64,000 nucleotides of DNA from Ziziphus jujuba (Eukaryota > Streptophyta > Magnoliopsida > Rosales > Rhamnaceae), in assembly GCF_031755915.1 (NCBI RefSeq), contig NC_083379.1, positions 39,316,001 through 39,380,000 on the forward strand, given 5' to 3'. The notes under the pieces were generated by a model that made no database searches, was not told where the DNA came from, and worked only from the letters and a program-made list of their open reading frames with translations. Made by a program: the position numbers and the translations under genes. Below, one piece after another: positions 10,609 through 21,283 of the stretch (its first letter is position 1; each line of letters begins with the position of its first letter).

Positions 10609-11623
10609 ATGGCTTCTTCTAATATGAATGTTTCTAACTTAGACCCCTTTTTCCAACCCATACATGTTGCATCACTCTGATAACCCAAGTGTTGTGCTTG
10701 TGGTGCCACCACTCAATGGGAACGATTATAATACTTGGTATAGATCAATGCGCATAGCTTTAAGGGCAAGAAACAAATTGTATTTTTTAAAAGGAACAAT
10801 ATCTGCTCTAGATTCCAAATGTCTGACTTATTAACAGTGGGTGAGGCCATGATATGGTTGCTTCATGGCTTATAAATTCATTGGTTCCAGATCTTGCAAC
10901 AAGTATTATTTATGCAGATACAGCTTGAACAATTTGGGAGGACTAACGTTTTTCTTACCAAATTACACAAAGATTTATGAGGTAAAAAAGGCAATTTTAA
11001 ACTGTAAACAAAGAAGTCTTTCTGTCACTACTTATTACAGTTGTTTAAAGATTTTATGAGATTAATTATCATCTTATATAACTATTCCAAGTTGTTCTTT
11101 TGGAGCTACAAAGGAAGTTTCAGATCCATTGCAACAAGACCATGCAATGCAATACTTATAGGGACTCAACGATGTATATTTTGCCATTAAAAGTCAACTT
11201 TTACTACAGGAGCCTCTCCCCTCTCTAAATAAAGTATATTCATTGGCATTGCAAGAAGAGAGGCAAAGACTACTCAATGTATCATCATCTGCTCAACAAG
11301 ACGGGTCAACATTAGTATCTCAAGGCACCAATTACCGCAGGAATATAAAACTAGATTCTAATTTAAAAACTCATAACAAATTTGGAAATGGGCAAACATC
11401 TAGTAATGGGATAAGGCAAAAGCAACATTTAAAGTATCATTGTAGTCACGATGTAAAAGATGGTCACACTATTGATATATGTTACAAAATACATGGATAT
11501 CCACCACTTAACATCAATAGTTCATCAGAGGCTTCTCATTTTCAACCTCGTGGTTTTGTGGCATCTTCTGAGTAGTCAACACCATTAGGAATTGAGCAAT
11601 CTACCATTGCTTCTCTTTCTACA
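10609..11623 (+). pseudogene. copia gag remnant
   Basis: Starts at an ATG (MASSNMNVSNLDPFF) but is frameshifted and has stop codons. A typical copia gag stretch, VPPLNGNDYNTWYRSMRIAL, is readable near 10,710-10,770. Further on, HCSHDVKDGHTIDICYKIHG (near 11,440-11,500) is a CCHC zinc knuckle that has lost its second cysteine. The remnant ends at the gypsy insertion point. It would have encoded the nucleocapsid protein. Confidence 0.8.
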
Positions 11624-11628
11624 GTAAC
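11624..11628. repeat. target-site duplication of the nested gypsy element (left copy)
   Basis: GTAAC here and again at 21279-21283, directly outside the two LTRs. Confidence 0.93.
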
Positions 11629-11666
11629 TGTAACACCCCGTCCCAAATCGCACCGGAATCCGTGCA

Positions 11667-11740
11667 CGTTGACCGAGGTTGACCGTTGACCGAAGGGGGT
11701 CAAAAGTTGACTTTTTGACTCGATGAGAATTTTGAGTTGA
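11667..11740 (+). promoter_or_regulatory. cluster of TTGAC (W-box core) motifs at the LTR start
   Basis: Within about 75 bases there are three TTGACC and three TTGACT copies plus one inverted copy (GGTCAA). Two more TTGACT copies lie downstream within about 200 bases. TTGAC(C/T) is the core bound by WRKY factors, so stress- or defence-responsive LTR transcription is an inference. The 3' LTR has one more copy, and related clusters occur at the equivalent ends of the solo LTRs. Confidence 0.55.
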
Positions 11741-14179
11741 CTAGGGTACCGTGGCGAAGTGCACGATGCCACGAGTTCGTAGACTGGTAGCACGTCGAAA
11801 ACGGAGCTACGGTTTGAAAGTTATGGGCAAAACAAGTTGAAGTGTAAACTGTCTAAAAGGTGCCGGGAGTTGACTTTTTCTTGTGATGTAATTGTGAGTT
11901 GACTCTTGTATGGTTGTAAAGTGCTCGTCGATACGAGTTCACAGACTAGCGGCACGCTCAAAACGGACATCCGGTTAAAAAGTTATGGACGTTTGAAGTT
12001 TACCGGATACCGTATTATTTTAATGTTTTTGGGTCGTGAACAGTGAAATGCCATGTGTCAGCTTCTGAGTGGTCCACGTGGCATGAACAGTGTCACACAG
12101 GGTTTTAATTTTGAAAAACTCTCGGGGAAGAGAGAGAAAGAGAGAGAAGAGAGAGAAAGAGAGAGAGGAGAGAGGAAGAGAGAGAGAGGACCCGCCGGCC
12201 GCCGGCCATTTTCACGTTTTTCCGGCCTAGTTACTGTACACGCGCCGGCCAGCCAGATTGCCCACCTCATTTCCGGCAAAACCTCCAAATTTCACGGCGA
12301 ACGGCCGCCGGACGCGCCCGGATCGGACGTCCGAAGTTTGGCGGCGATTTTTCCCCTCCACCGCCGGCCACCGCGAATCGGCACTATTCCGGCCGATGTA
12401 CAGTACACGCGCCATACACCCAGCATCCTCTCCTCAAGTCCGGCCTACCCACCAAAAATCACGGCCATCGGACCACCGACGCGCCGGGATCGGAGCGTTT
12501 TCCGGCGAGGGGTCGAAAATCTTCAAACGGTGATTTCTCCGCCGTCCGACCTCCGTTTTGCTCACCGTCGGTCCCGTTGGATTGCTCTCCTCACGATCTA
12601 CAAATCTGCAAAATTTCACAGCAAATGGCCACCGTCGGAAATCACTGTTCCGGCGAGTACCCCGAAAATTTCCGGCCAGCTCCAGTCCGCAGTGTTCGAC
12701 CTCCTGAACCCAAATCCGACTTCCGTTTCCACCAATTCGCGACGGTTTGGGAGAATTGCAGAGCCGAAACCCGAAAAGCTTCCCGATAAAATTCAAACCC
12801 CGTCGGGTACGATCATCGAAAATTAAGACCGGATCTGTGATTAGCATCACTCGAGCTTCGATTCGGTATATAACTCGTAAATTCTAGATATCGTTTGTGT
12901 TTTGACCCCCCCGGGTACCGGGTATTATTTACCCGAATAAAATATTAATTTATTTGACTGTCTGTGAATTTTGTTCTAGGAGCACCGGTGAGTCGTAAAA
13001 TTGATCCCGTAGTGGATCATGGGTTAATTGCGTGCTCCAGGTGAGTGACCCACCTTCAAATTAATTTTGGGAATTTAATTGGTGAATATATTATGTGTGA
13101 ATTAAATATTTGGAATTTAATTTCTATGTGCCAAATATTTATTGGATTTATTGTAGAATTATTTATGAATTTATTGGATTTAAGAAAATGCGAATTCTAC
13201 AAATTTATGCCGTGTGGAATTATTTTATGGTTTTGAGGATTTTGAAATTGGTGTGGTTTTAATGGTAAATTGGGCACGATTTGATTTTCAAATATTTCAA
13301 GGAAAATATTTGGTTATGTTGGTGATTTCAATTTTTATGAAATATGCCCATAAAATATTATGGGATTTGATTATGATATTTCGAGAAATTATTTATGCTT
13401 GGAAAAAAATGTGGATATTTGAATTGATGGATTTGGGAGTTGGTGGATTTGAAAATCATGGCATTTATGGTATTGATTACAAAGAAATTGTGGGAAAATT
13501 CCCGGTTCAAGCGGATGGATTATGCCCGCTATGCTTATGAAAAATGTGAAAATTGTTTTATGATTTAAATTTATGGATTTTATAATTTTTAGATGCACCG
13601 TGCACGTACTGGTGTTCTGATTATGTGATATGGTATATGTGATATGGTTAGTGTGCACACGGTTGTGATTAGCGCGCAGGTGGGTGTGATTAGCGCGCAG
13701 GTGGGTGTGAGTAGCGCGCGGTTGATATTATGAGGGTGTCCTGTGGATGCCATCGGAGAGGGCGGCCACCCCCCTTTGGCCGGGACACCAGGTTAGCAGC
13801 GGCGCAGTGGGACGCCACGCGACCGTATGCCGGTTTCTTTCTATAACCTCCTGTCTGGCGGTACCTTGGGACGCTGGGTACTGTTGGCGCCACTGGTATA
13901 TAGTGGGTGCATCAAATGATTTTCAGAACTGTGTTTTAAAAAATAAAATGTTTGGAAACTGAATTGGAATTAAAAATATAATTGTTACCGCTTCTGGTAT
14001 TTAATTGATGTCTTGGTTTTCGGGGAATATGAATAAAGGGTTTTGTGAAAATGTTTTAAAAGGGGAACCTTTCCAACTGAGAGAATTGTAAGGGTTTTGA
14101 GAGAAATTATTATTTCTAAATAATTATTATTTATACTTATTACTGTGATATTATATGGTATAGTAGTAGGGTCGCTCAC

Positions 14180-14198
14180 TGAGATGATTAGCATCTCA
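14180..14198. other. conserved small hairpin in the LTR
   Basis: TGAGATG-ATTAG-CATCTCA forms a seven-base-pair stem with a five-base loop. The same hairpin recurs in the other LTRs (near 20877, and as reverse complements or direct copies near 31357, 47239 and 51497). It is decayed in the solo LTR at 37258. Confidence 0.6.
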
Positions 14199-14584
14199 CA
14201 CTCTTAAATTCCGTTCCTCTAGGTACCAGGTTGTCGGTGTTCACTCGGAGCGGACTTGATCTTCCTCGCTGTTTTAGTTCGGCAGTACCCTGTTATTCTT
14301 TTATTGCAGTTGTAATATTTCTTTCACTCTTGTTGTATTTATTTTGCACTGGATTACTGTATTTATTTTTTTTTAAGTACTGCAATTTGTGGAACCAATT
14401 TGTAGTTTGTGGGAGGAATAAGGGGATATTTTTGAAGTGTGTTTTCAGTGCAGGTAAATTTGTGGTAAGTAAATCCCTTAGGGGAGGTGCTGCCGGATTT
14501 TCCGTTGGAAGGTTCGGTGGTATTTCCCTGGGATCAGGGCTGTCTAGGGTTCCGGAGGAGGAATTCTGGACGGGTCCTGACAGT

Positions 14585-14596
14585 TGGTATCAGAGC
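14585..14596 (+). other. primer-binding site of the gypsy element
   Basis: TGGTATCAGAGC, two bases after the 5' LTR; perfect match to the 3' end of plant initiator Met-tRNA. Confidence 0.9.
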
Positions 14597-14599
14597 TCT

Positions 14600-16500
14600 A
14601 GGTTCTAGTATTTCGAAGGGACTGTGCATTGTTGTGCATCCTATCCGTGTTTAATCTCTCGTTTTACCCGTGTGAAAGCGTTCTTTCTGTTTGTCTCGAA
14701 GTAAATTCGTTGCCCGAGTTTGAATAACTCTAATCTTCGAGGGTGTCAATTAGGATCATCTAGCCTAACGGGAAATTCCTATGGCCTAGTCGATGGTCGA
14801 GGATGCCTTTTCTTTTTGAAGGTCAAGCTTATCATCGTGAATGGTATCCGTTTCGTTCATGGAGAAGAAGGATGATTGCCTAAGGATGTGTGTCGATCGA
14901 TTTCAAGGCGTCAAAATATTTTCCCGATCGATTATCATAATTTAAATGCTTTTCAAAGTGGTATTTGAAATTAAAAGTGTTTTATTCAAGTATTTTTGGT
15001 TTTTGTTCGTACATGTATCTGTATGTTATATTGTTGATATTATACTGCACCATATGGAGGCGGCGAACCAATGTGGTCCATGTAGAGCTAGCCCCATGAT
15101 CATGTTGCCTACGAGCCCGGGGAATTGGACGGCCAATATAGGCAACCACCCTGGTTTGTATTGGTAGCAGAGTGTCGGTGACAGTTGGAATCATGGATTA
15201 CGTAACATGTAGAAGGTGTCGTACGTACCTCCATTACAAGCGTGCATATTTTATTTTATGCAATGGATTTTAAGATATGATTTTCAATGTGGAGTTTTAA
15301 CAATTGCCTATGCAAGTTAGGTATATTTGAAAAATATATTTTATTATTTGTTTTATGTTATGGTTTTTCCAAGAGCGACTTAAGGGTTAAGTATCGCCAG
15401 TCGAGAATCCAAAGCAGGGTATCGTTGAGTTCAAAAAGGAGATCTTAAAGGAAGCACGCGATTCAAAGTATGCGATACACCCCAAGGGTACCAAGATGTA
15501 TGGAATGCTCACTGGATGACATGGTGGTTTGGCACGATAAAGGAAGTTGCAAGATCCGAATAAAGGTACTTAGGTGTAAAAGTAGGGAGATGTAAACATG
15601 GATTTCGTGCTTAAACTATCATTCACAAAGAGAAGGTACGACAGCGTTTAGAGAATCAAGCAAGCTCCGGATAGCGACTAAAGTTCTACTTGGTGGTTGA
15701 TGAGGTTAATGAGATGAGGATGATTCCTTAGGCATGGTTGGATGTTTAAGCATGGTTATTTTCATTCTAGAAGCTAAGATCTTGATATCTTATTTCCTTG
15801 GAGATTTAAGGTTCGTATTGGTGGTGCTTTATCGATTCAAGGTGGTTGATATTGTTGGTGATAATTTACAATGATAAGAAGTATGATTTTTGGGACGGAG
15901 TTAGAATTTAAGAAGTGTGGAATACTTTATTGGGTTAAGGATCTAGTGATTTGTTCATAGTATTGGTGGTGATGCTAGAATTAAGATTTAAATTCCTTAT
16001 TGCTTGAGGTGTGGATTCATGGAATCTATTTGAAATGGGGGAAACTTAGGGTTTTCAAGAATGGTATTTGGATGTTGAGAATTTTATTCATGACCTTGAT
16101 GAATTTAGTTAAAAGAAAGATTGATGTTTGTCGAGGTTAAGACTATTGGTAAATCAATGAGGAGCAAGGGTTTTATAATTGTAAGTACTAGGAGGGTAAT
16201 CGAAGACAAGTGAATTAATCTCAACCTTAACTTGGTGATACCAGTATTTGAGGAAATTAGAGTTAAGTTCTAATCTTACCTTTTAAAGTGCTGATTGAGT
16301 CACGAGAGTTGGTTGTTGGTTTAAGGATGCATGCTTTAGAAGCACCTTATGGTTAGCGTTTGACTATGACCAAGACTTGTAGATCGTGTTCTCGTGGACC
16401 AATTTGACTATCCTTAATTAGTGGGCATGAGAAGGAAAGTTGCACAAGAGGGAAGTTAAAGTCACTATTAGGCGAATGTAGTGGCAGATGCTTTGAGTAG
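14600..16500 (+). pseudogene. degraded leader and pol region of the gypsy element
   Basis: AT-richer than the rest of the interior and full of stops. Bases about 14,997-15,300 match part of the solo LTR at 35,600-35,890 (for example ATGTGGTCCATGTAGAGCTA in both), so LTR-derived sequence of a related family sits in the leader. Near 16,470-16,505 the codons for NVVADALSRK mark the end of an RNase H domain. No intact reverse transcriptase is visible. Confidence 0.6.
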
Positions 16501-16581
16501 GAAGGCTACTGGATCCCTTGCTCACATCCAAGTCATCCAACTACCTCTCATGGTGGAGTTGAAGAAGATGGGGGTGTTAAG

Positions 16582-17316
16582 TTGAGGACAATTAAGGGCA
16601 AGGTACAAGAAGGTCTTGATCCGGAATTTTCCATAAGGAGGGATGGAGCCCTCGTGTATAAAGGACGACTTTGCGTTCCGGATATCCCAGGACTCAAGAA
16701 GGAGATTTTGGAGGAGGCGCACAGCTCGATGTATGCGATGCATCCGGGAAGTACCAAGATGTACCGGACGCTTGTTAAGTATTATTGGTGGATTGGTATG
16801 AAGAGAGAAGTGGCAGACTTCGTATCAAAGTGTTTGATTTGTCAACAAGTGAAAGCAGAAAGACAGAAGCCTTTGGGACTACTCCAACCTTTACCGATTC
16901 CCGTGTGGAAGTGGGAAGAACTCAATATGGACTTCGTATTCAAGCTTCCTTCCACACCTAGAAGGTACGACGGCATTTGGGTAATCATTGATCGTCTCAC
17001 CAAGTCGGCACACTTCCTACCGGTACGAGAACATTTTTCACCCGAGAAGTTAGCTTAGTTGTTCGTGCAACGCATTGTAAGTCTTCATGGAGTACCGTTA
17101 GCCATCGTCTCCGATCGAGATCCGCGCTTTACTTCACGACTATGGCGGAAGTTGGCTGATGCACTAGGAGCAAGACTTAACTACAGCACCGCTTTTCACC
17201 CACAATCTGATGGACAAGCAGAGCGCACAATCCAGACATTAGAAGACATGCTAAGGTCTTGCATTATGCAGTTTCGTGGTAGCTGGGATGAACAACTGCC
17301 ATTGATAGAGTTTTGT
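16582..17316 (+). pseudogene. Ty3-gypsy integrase, nearly intact but stopped and truncated
   Basis: A zinc-binding region (YAMHPGSTKMYRTL ... CLICQQVKAE) is followed by the rve core, with the catalytic aspartates in LNMDF (about 16,921) and SDRDPRF (about 17,115) and the glutamate in GQAERTIQTLE. One TAG stop lies at 17056-17058. At 17308-17316 the frame passes from integrase (LPLIEF) straight into gag. The C-terminal part of integrase is therefore missing here. Integrase would normally join element cDNA to host DNA. Confidence 0.85.
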
Positions 17317-18270
17317 CCTCCTGCGTACCGTGAGGCGAGAAGGAGAGAGTTCGAGGAACTGCGACAGGGGAACATGACAGTGACCGAGTACGAGAGGAGA
17401 TTCCGAGAACTATCAGAATTCTGCATGCACCTGATTCCCGACGATCACACGAAGAAGGTGAGGTTCATAGACGGATTGAAAGAGAGCATCGGCTACACCC
17501 TTTCCGGATCAGTACATCCCACCTATCAGTCCGCCAGGGATGCAGCGCTCGAGCTAGAGAGACAGGAAGAGATACACAGACCCTCGAGGCGCAGATCATT
17601 CGAAGGATCGTATAGCGGAGTACCTCGACAGGGGGCAGCTAAGAAGAGCCATAGCTCAGGCTCAGACAGTGATGGGTTAAGCCCACGAGGCAGATTCCAG
17701 AGGAGAGATAGTTATCGCATGCCCCAGCCAGCTCGCCATTCGGTCATTGTGGATGCAAGCTCGTATCAGCAGTCACGCATTGGTTCTCCGCGGATTTGTC
17801 CACTTTGTAGGGGGAATCATTCTGGGCAGTGTCAGATGGATGGTTTATGCTTTCGGTGTGGGCAGCCAGGCCACATAAGGAGGGATTGCCCTTATGGTAG
17901 CGGCAGTGTGCTAGAAGCAGGTCGACGGACACAGCATACGGGGATATTTCCAGGACAGAGTTCCCAGGGAAGTCAGCCAGTAGGAGTTTCTTCGGGATCA
18001 GTCCAGCCGTCTGCAGGATCGAGTCGAGGTAGAGGAAGGAGACCCCAGCAGACAAGTCAAGGCCGGGTGTTTGCTATGACGCAGCAGGGAGCCAGGACTA
18101 CGCCCGACGATTTCACAGATCAAGTGATGGAAGCAGACCTGATCCTGTTGGATCTATCCGGACTTGAAGTAGTGTTGGGCATGGATTGGTTGGTAAGGAA
18201 CTACTTAGTCGAGGAAGCGACATGGGAGCCCGAAGTGCAGGTGCATGATCAGAACCCTTGTTTGTTCTAG
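17314..18270 (+). pseudogene. gag / zinc knuckle / protease fragment fused to chromodomain end
   Basis: Continues in frame from the integrase. The retrotransposon gag domain (YREARRREFEELRQGNMTVT and following) is followed by a Ser/Arg-rich linker, a zinc knuckle CFRCGQPGHIRRDC (about 17,850-17,890), then a protease-like fragment ending VVLGMDWL (about 18,196). There it jumps to RNYLVEEATWEPE, the usual C-terminal end of a gypsy polyprotein. The open frame from the stop at 17058 is 403 codons without interruption. The normal order would be gag, protease, reverse transcriptase, RNase H, integrase, so this part is rearranged and deleted. Confidence 0.82.
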
Positions 18271-18317
18271 TGACGTGCGGAAATTTCGAGGACGAAATTT
18301 TTGTAAGGGGGGAAGGC

Positions 18318-21278
18318 TGTAACACCCCGTCCCAAATCGCACCGGAATCCGTGCACGTTGACCGAGGTTGACCGTTGACCGTTGACCGAAGGGGGTCAAA
18401 AGTTGACTTTTTGACTCGATGAGAATTTTGAGTTGACTAGGGTACCGTGGCGAAGTGCACGATGCCACGAGTTCGTAGACTGGTAGCACGTCAAAAACGG
18501 AGCTACGGTTTGAAAGTTATGGGCAAAACAAGTTGAAGTGTAAACTGTCTAAAAGGTGCCGGGAGTTGACTTTTTCTTGTGATGTAATTGTGAGTTGACT
18601 CTTGTATGGTTGTAAAGTGCTCGTCGATACGAGTTCACAGACTAGCGGCACGCTCAAAACGGACATCCGGTTAAAAAGTTATGGACGTTTGAAGTTTACC
18701 GGATACCGTATTATTTTAATGTTTTTGGGTCGTGAACAGTGAAATGCCATGTGTCAGCTTCTGAGTGGTCCACGTGGCATGAACAGTGTCACGCAGGGTT
18801 TTAATTTTGAAAAACTCTCGGGGAAGAGAGAGAAAGAGAGAGAAGAGAGAGAAAGAGAGAGAGGAGAGAGGAAGAGAGAGAGAGGACCCGCCGGCCGCCG
18901 GCCATTTTCACGTTTTTCCGGCCTAGTTACTGTACACGCGCCGGCCAGCCAGATTGCCCACCTCATTTCCGGCAAAACCTCCAAATTTCACGGCGAACGG
19001 CCGCCGGACGCGCCCGGATCGGACGTCCGAAGTTTGGCGGCGATTTTTCCCCTCCACCGCCGGCCACCGCGAATCGGCACTATTCCGGCCGATGTACAGT
19101 ACACGCGCCATACACCCAGCATCCTCTCCTCAAGTCCGGCCTACCCACCAAAAATCACGGCCATCGGACCACCGACGCGCCGGGATCGGAGCGTTTTCCG
19201 GCGAGGGGTCGAAAATCTTCAAACGGTGATTTCTCCGCCGTCCGACCTCCGTTTTGCTCACCGTCGGTCCCGTTGGATTGCTCTCCTCACGATCTACAAA
19301 TCTGCAAAATTTCACAGCAAATGGCCACCGCCGGAAATCACTGTTCCGGCGAGTACCCCGAAAATTTCCGGCCAGCTCCAGTCCGCAGTGTTCGACCTCC
19401 TGAACCCAAATCCGACTTCCGTTTCCACCAATTCGCGACGGTTTGGGAGAATTGCAGAGCCGAAACCCGAAAAGCTTCCCGATAAAATTCAAACCCCGTC
19501 GGGTACGATCATCGAAAATTAAGACCGGATCTGTGATTAGCATTACTCGAGCTTCGATTCGGTATATAACTCGTAAATTCTAGATATCGTTTGTGTTTTG
19601 ACCCCCCCGGGTACCGGGTATTATTTACCCGAATAAAATATTAATTTATTTGACTGTCTGTGAATTTTGTTCTAGGAGCACCGGTGAGTCGTAAAATTGA
19701 TCCCGTAGTGGATCATGGGTTAATTGCGTGCTCCAGGTGAGTGACCCACCTTCAAATTAATTTTGGGAATTTAATTGGTGAATATATTATGTGTGAATTA
19801 AATATTTGGAATTTAATTTCTATGTGCCAAATATTTATTGGATTTATTGTAGAATTATTTATGAATTTATTGGATTTAAGAAAATGCGAATTCTACAAAT
19901 TTATGCCGTGTGGAATTATTTTATGGTTTTGAGGATTTTGAAATTGGTGTGGTTTTAATGGTAAATTGGGCACGATTTGATTTTCAAATATTTCAAGGAA
20001 AATATTTGGTTATGTTGGTGATTTCAATTTTTATGAAATATGCCCATAAAATATTATGGGATTTGATTATGATATTTCGAGAAATTATTTATGCTTGGAA
20101 AAAAATGTGGATATTTGAATTGATGGATTTGGGAGTTGGTGGATTTGAAAATCATGGCATTTATGGTATTGATTACAAAGAAATTGTGGGAAAATTCCCG
20201 GTTCAAGCGGATGGATTATGCCCGCTATGCTTATGAAAAATGTGAAAATTGTTTTATGATTTAAATTTATGGATTTTATAATTTTTAGATGCACCGTGCA
20301 CGTACTGGTGTTCTGATTATGTGATATGGTATATGTGATATGGTTAGTGTGCACACGGTTGTGATTAGCGCGCAGGTGGGTGTGATTAGCGCGCAGGTGG
20401 GTGTGAGTAGCGCGCGGTTGATATTATGAGGGTGTCCTGTGGATGCCATCGGAGAGGGCGGCCACCCCCCTTTGGCCGGGACACCAGGTTAGCAGCGGCG
20501 CAGTGGGACGCCACGCGACCGTATGCCGGTTTCTTTCTATAACCTCCTGTCTGGCGGTACCTTGGGACGCTGGGTACTGTTGGCGCCACTGGTATATAGT
20601 GGGTGCATCAAATGATTTTCAGAACTGTGTTTTAAAAAATAAAATGTTTGGAAACTGAATTGGAATTAAAAATATAATTGTTACCGCTTCTGGTATTTAA
20701 TTGATGTCTTGGTTTTCGGGGAATATGAATAAAGGGTTTTGTGAAAATGTTTTAAAAGGGGAACCTTTCCAACTGAGAGAATTGTAAGGGTTTTGAGAGA
20801 AATTATTATTTCTAAATAATTATTATTTATACTTATTACTGTGATATTATATGGTATAGTAGTAGGGTCGCTCACTGAGATGATTAGCATCTCACACTCT
20901 TAAATTCCGTTCCTCTAGGTACCAGGTTGTCGGTGTTCACTCGGAGCGGACTTGATCTTCCTCGCTGTTTTAGTTCGGCAGTACCCTGTTATTCTTTTAT
21001 TGCAGTTGTAATATTTCTTTCACTCTTGTTGTATTTATTTTGCACTGGATTACTGTATTTATTTTTTTTTAAGTACTGCAATTTGTGGAACCAATTTGTA
21101 GTTTGTGGGAGGAATAAGGGGATATTTTTGAAGTGTGTTTTCAGTGCAGGTAAATTTGTGGTAAGTAAATCCCTTAGGGGAGGTGCTGCCGGATTTTCCG
21201 TTGGAAGGTTCGGTGGTATTTCCCTGGGATCAGGGCTGTCTAGGGTTCCGGAGGAGGAATTCTGGACGGGTCCTGACA
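18318..21278 (+). repeat. 3' LTR of the gypsy element
   Basis: 2961 bases; the extra seven bases relative to the 5' LTR are a tandem TTGACCG copy near 18,375. Preceded by the polypurine tract AAGGGGGGAAGGC. Confidence 0.92.
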
Positions 21279-21283
21279 GTAAC

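Larger units (their letters stand above)
11629..14582 (+). repeat. 5' LTR of the gypsy element
   Basis: 2954 bases, TG...CA. Contains a TTGAC-rich cluster near its start, a GA-rich purine tract (about 12,121-12,192), a GC-rich CCGGCC-rich block (about 12,190-12,800), a possible TATA element (GGTATATAAC near 12,864), a conserved GC-rich block at 13591-13913 and a hairpin at 14180-14198. An open frame of 257 codons (12053-12826) lies in the GC-rich block but is not credible as a gene. Confidence 0.92.
11629..21278 (+). mobile_element. young Ty3-gypsy LTR retrotransposon with very long LTRs and scrambled interior
   Basis: LTRs at 11629-14582 (2954 bases) and 18318-21278 (2961 bases) start TGTAACACCCCGTCCC and end GGGTCCTGACA. 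By eye they differ by about four substitutions and one 7-base tandem copy (TTGACCG) in the 3' LTR. The target duplication GTAAC is perfect. The primer-binding site (14585) and polypurine tract (about 18305-18317) are intact. The 3.7-kb interior carries, in this order, a degraded leader and pol region, an RNase H end, integrase, gag with a zinc knuckle, a protease fragment, and the last residues of a chromodomain. No complete pol is present, so recent movement probably relied on proteins from another element. Confidence 0.92.

Noticed and set aside
12053..12826. 257-codon open frame, repeated at 18749-19522, in the GC-rich part of both gypsy LTRs
   Set aside because: It lies in LTR sequence. 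The identity of the two copies follows from the LTR pair, not from selection. Composition is low-complexity (GA run, then CCGG-rich), other frames are also open, and related solo LTRs do not keep the frame.
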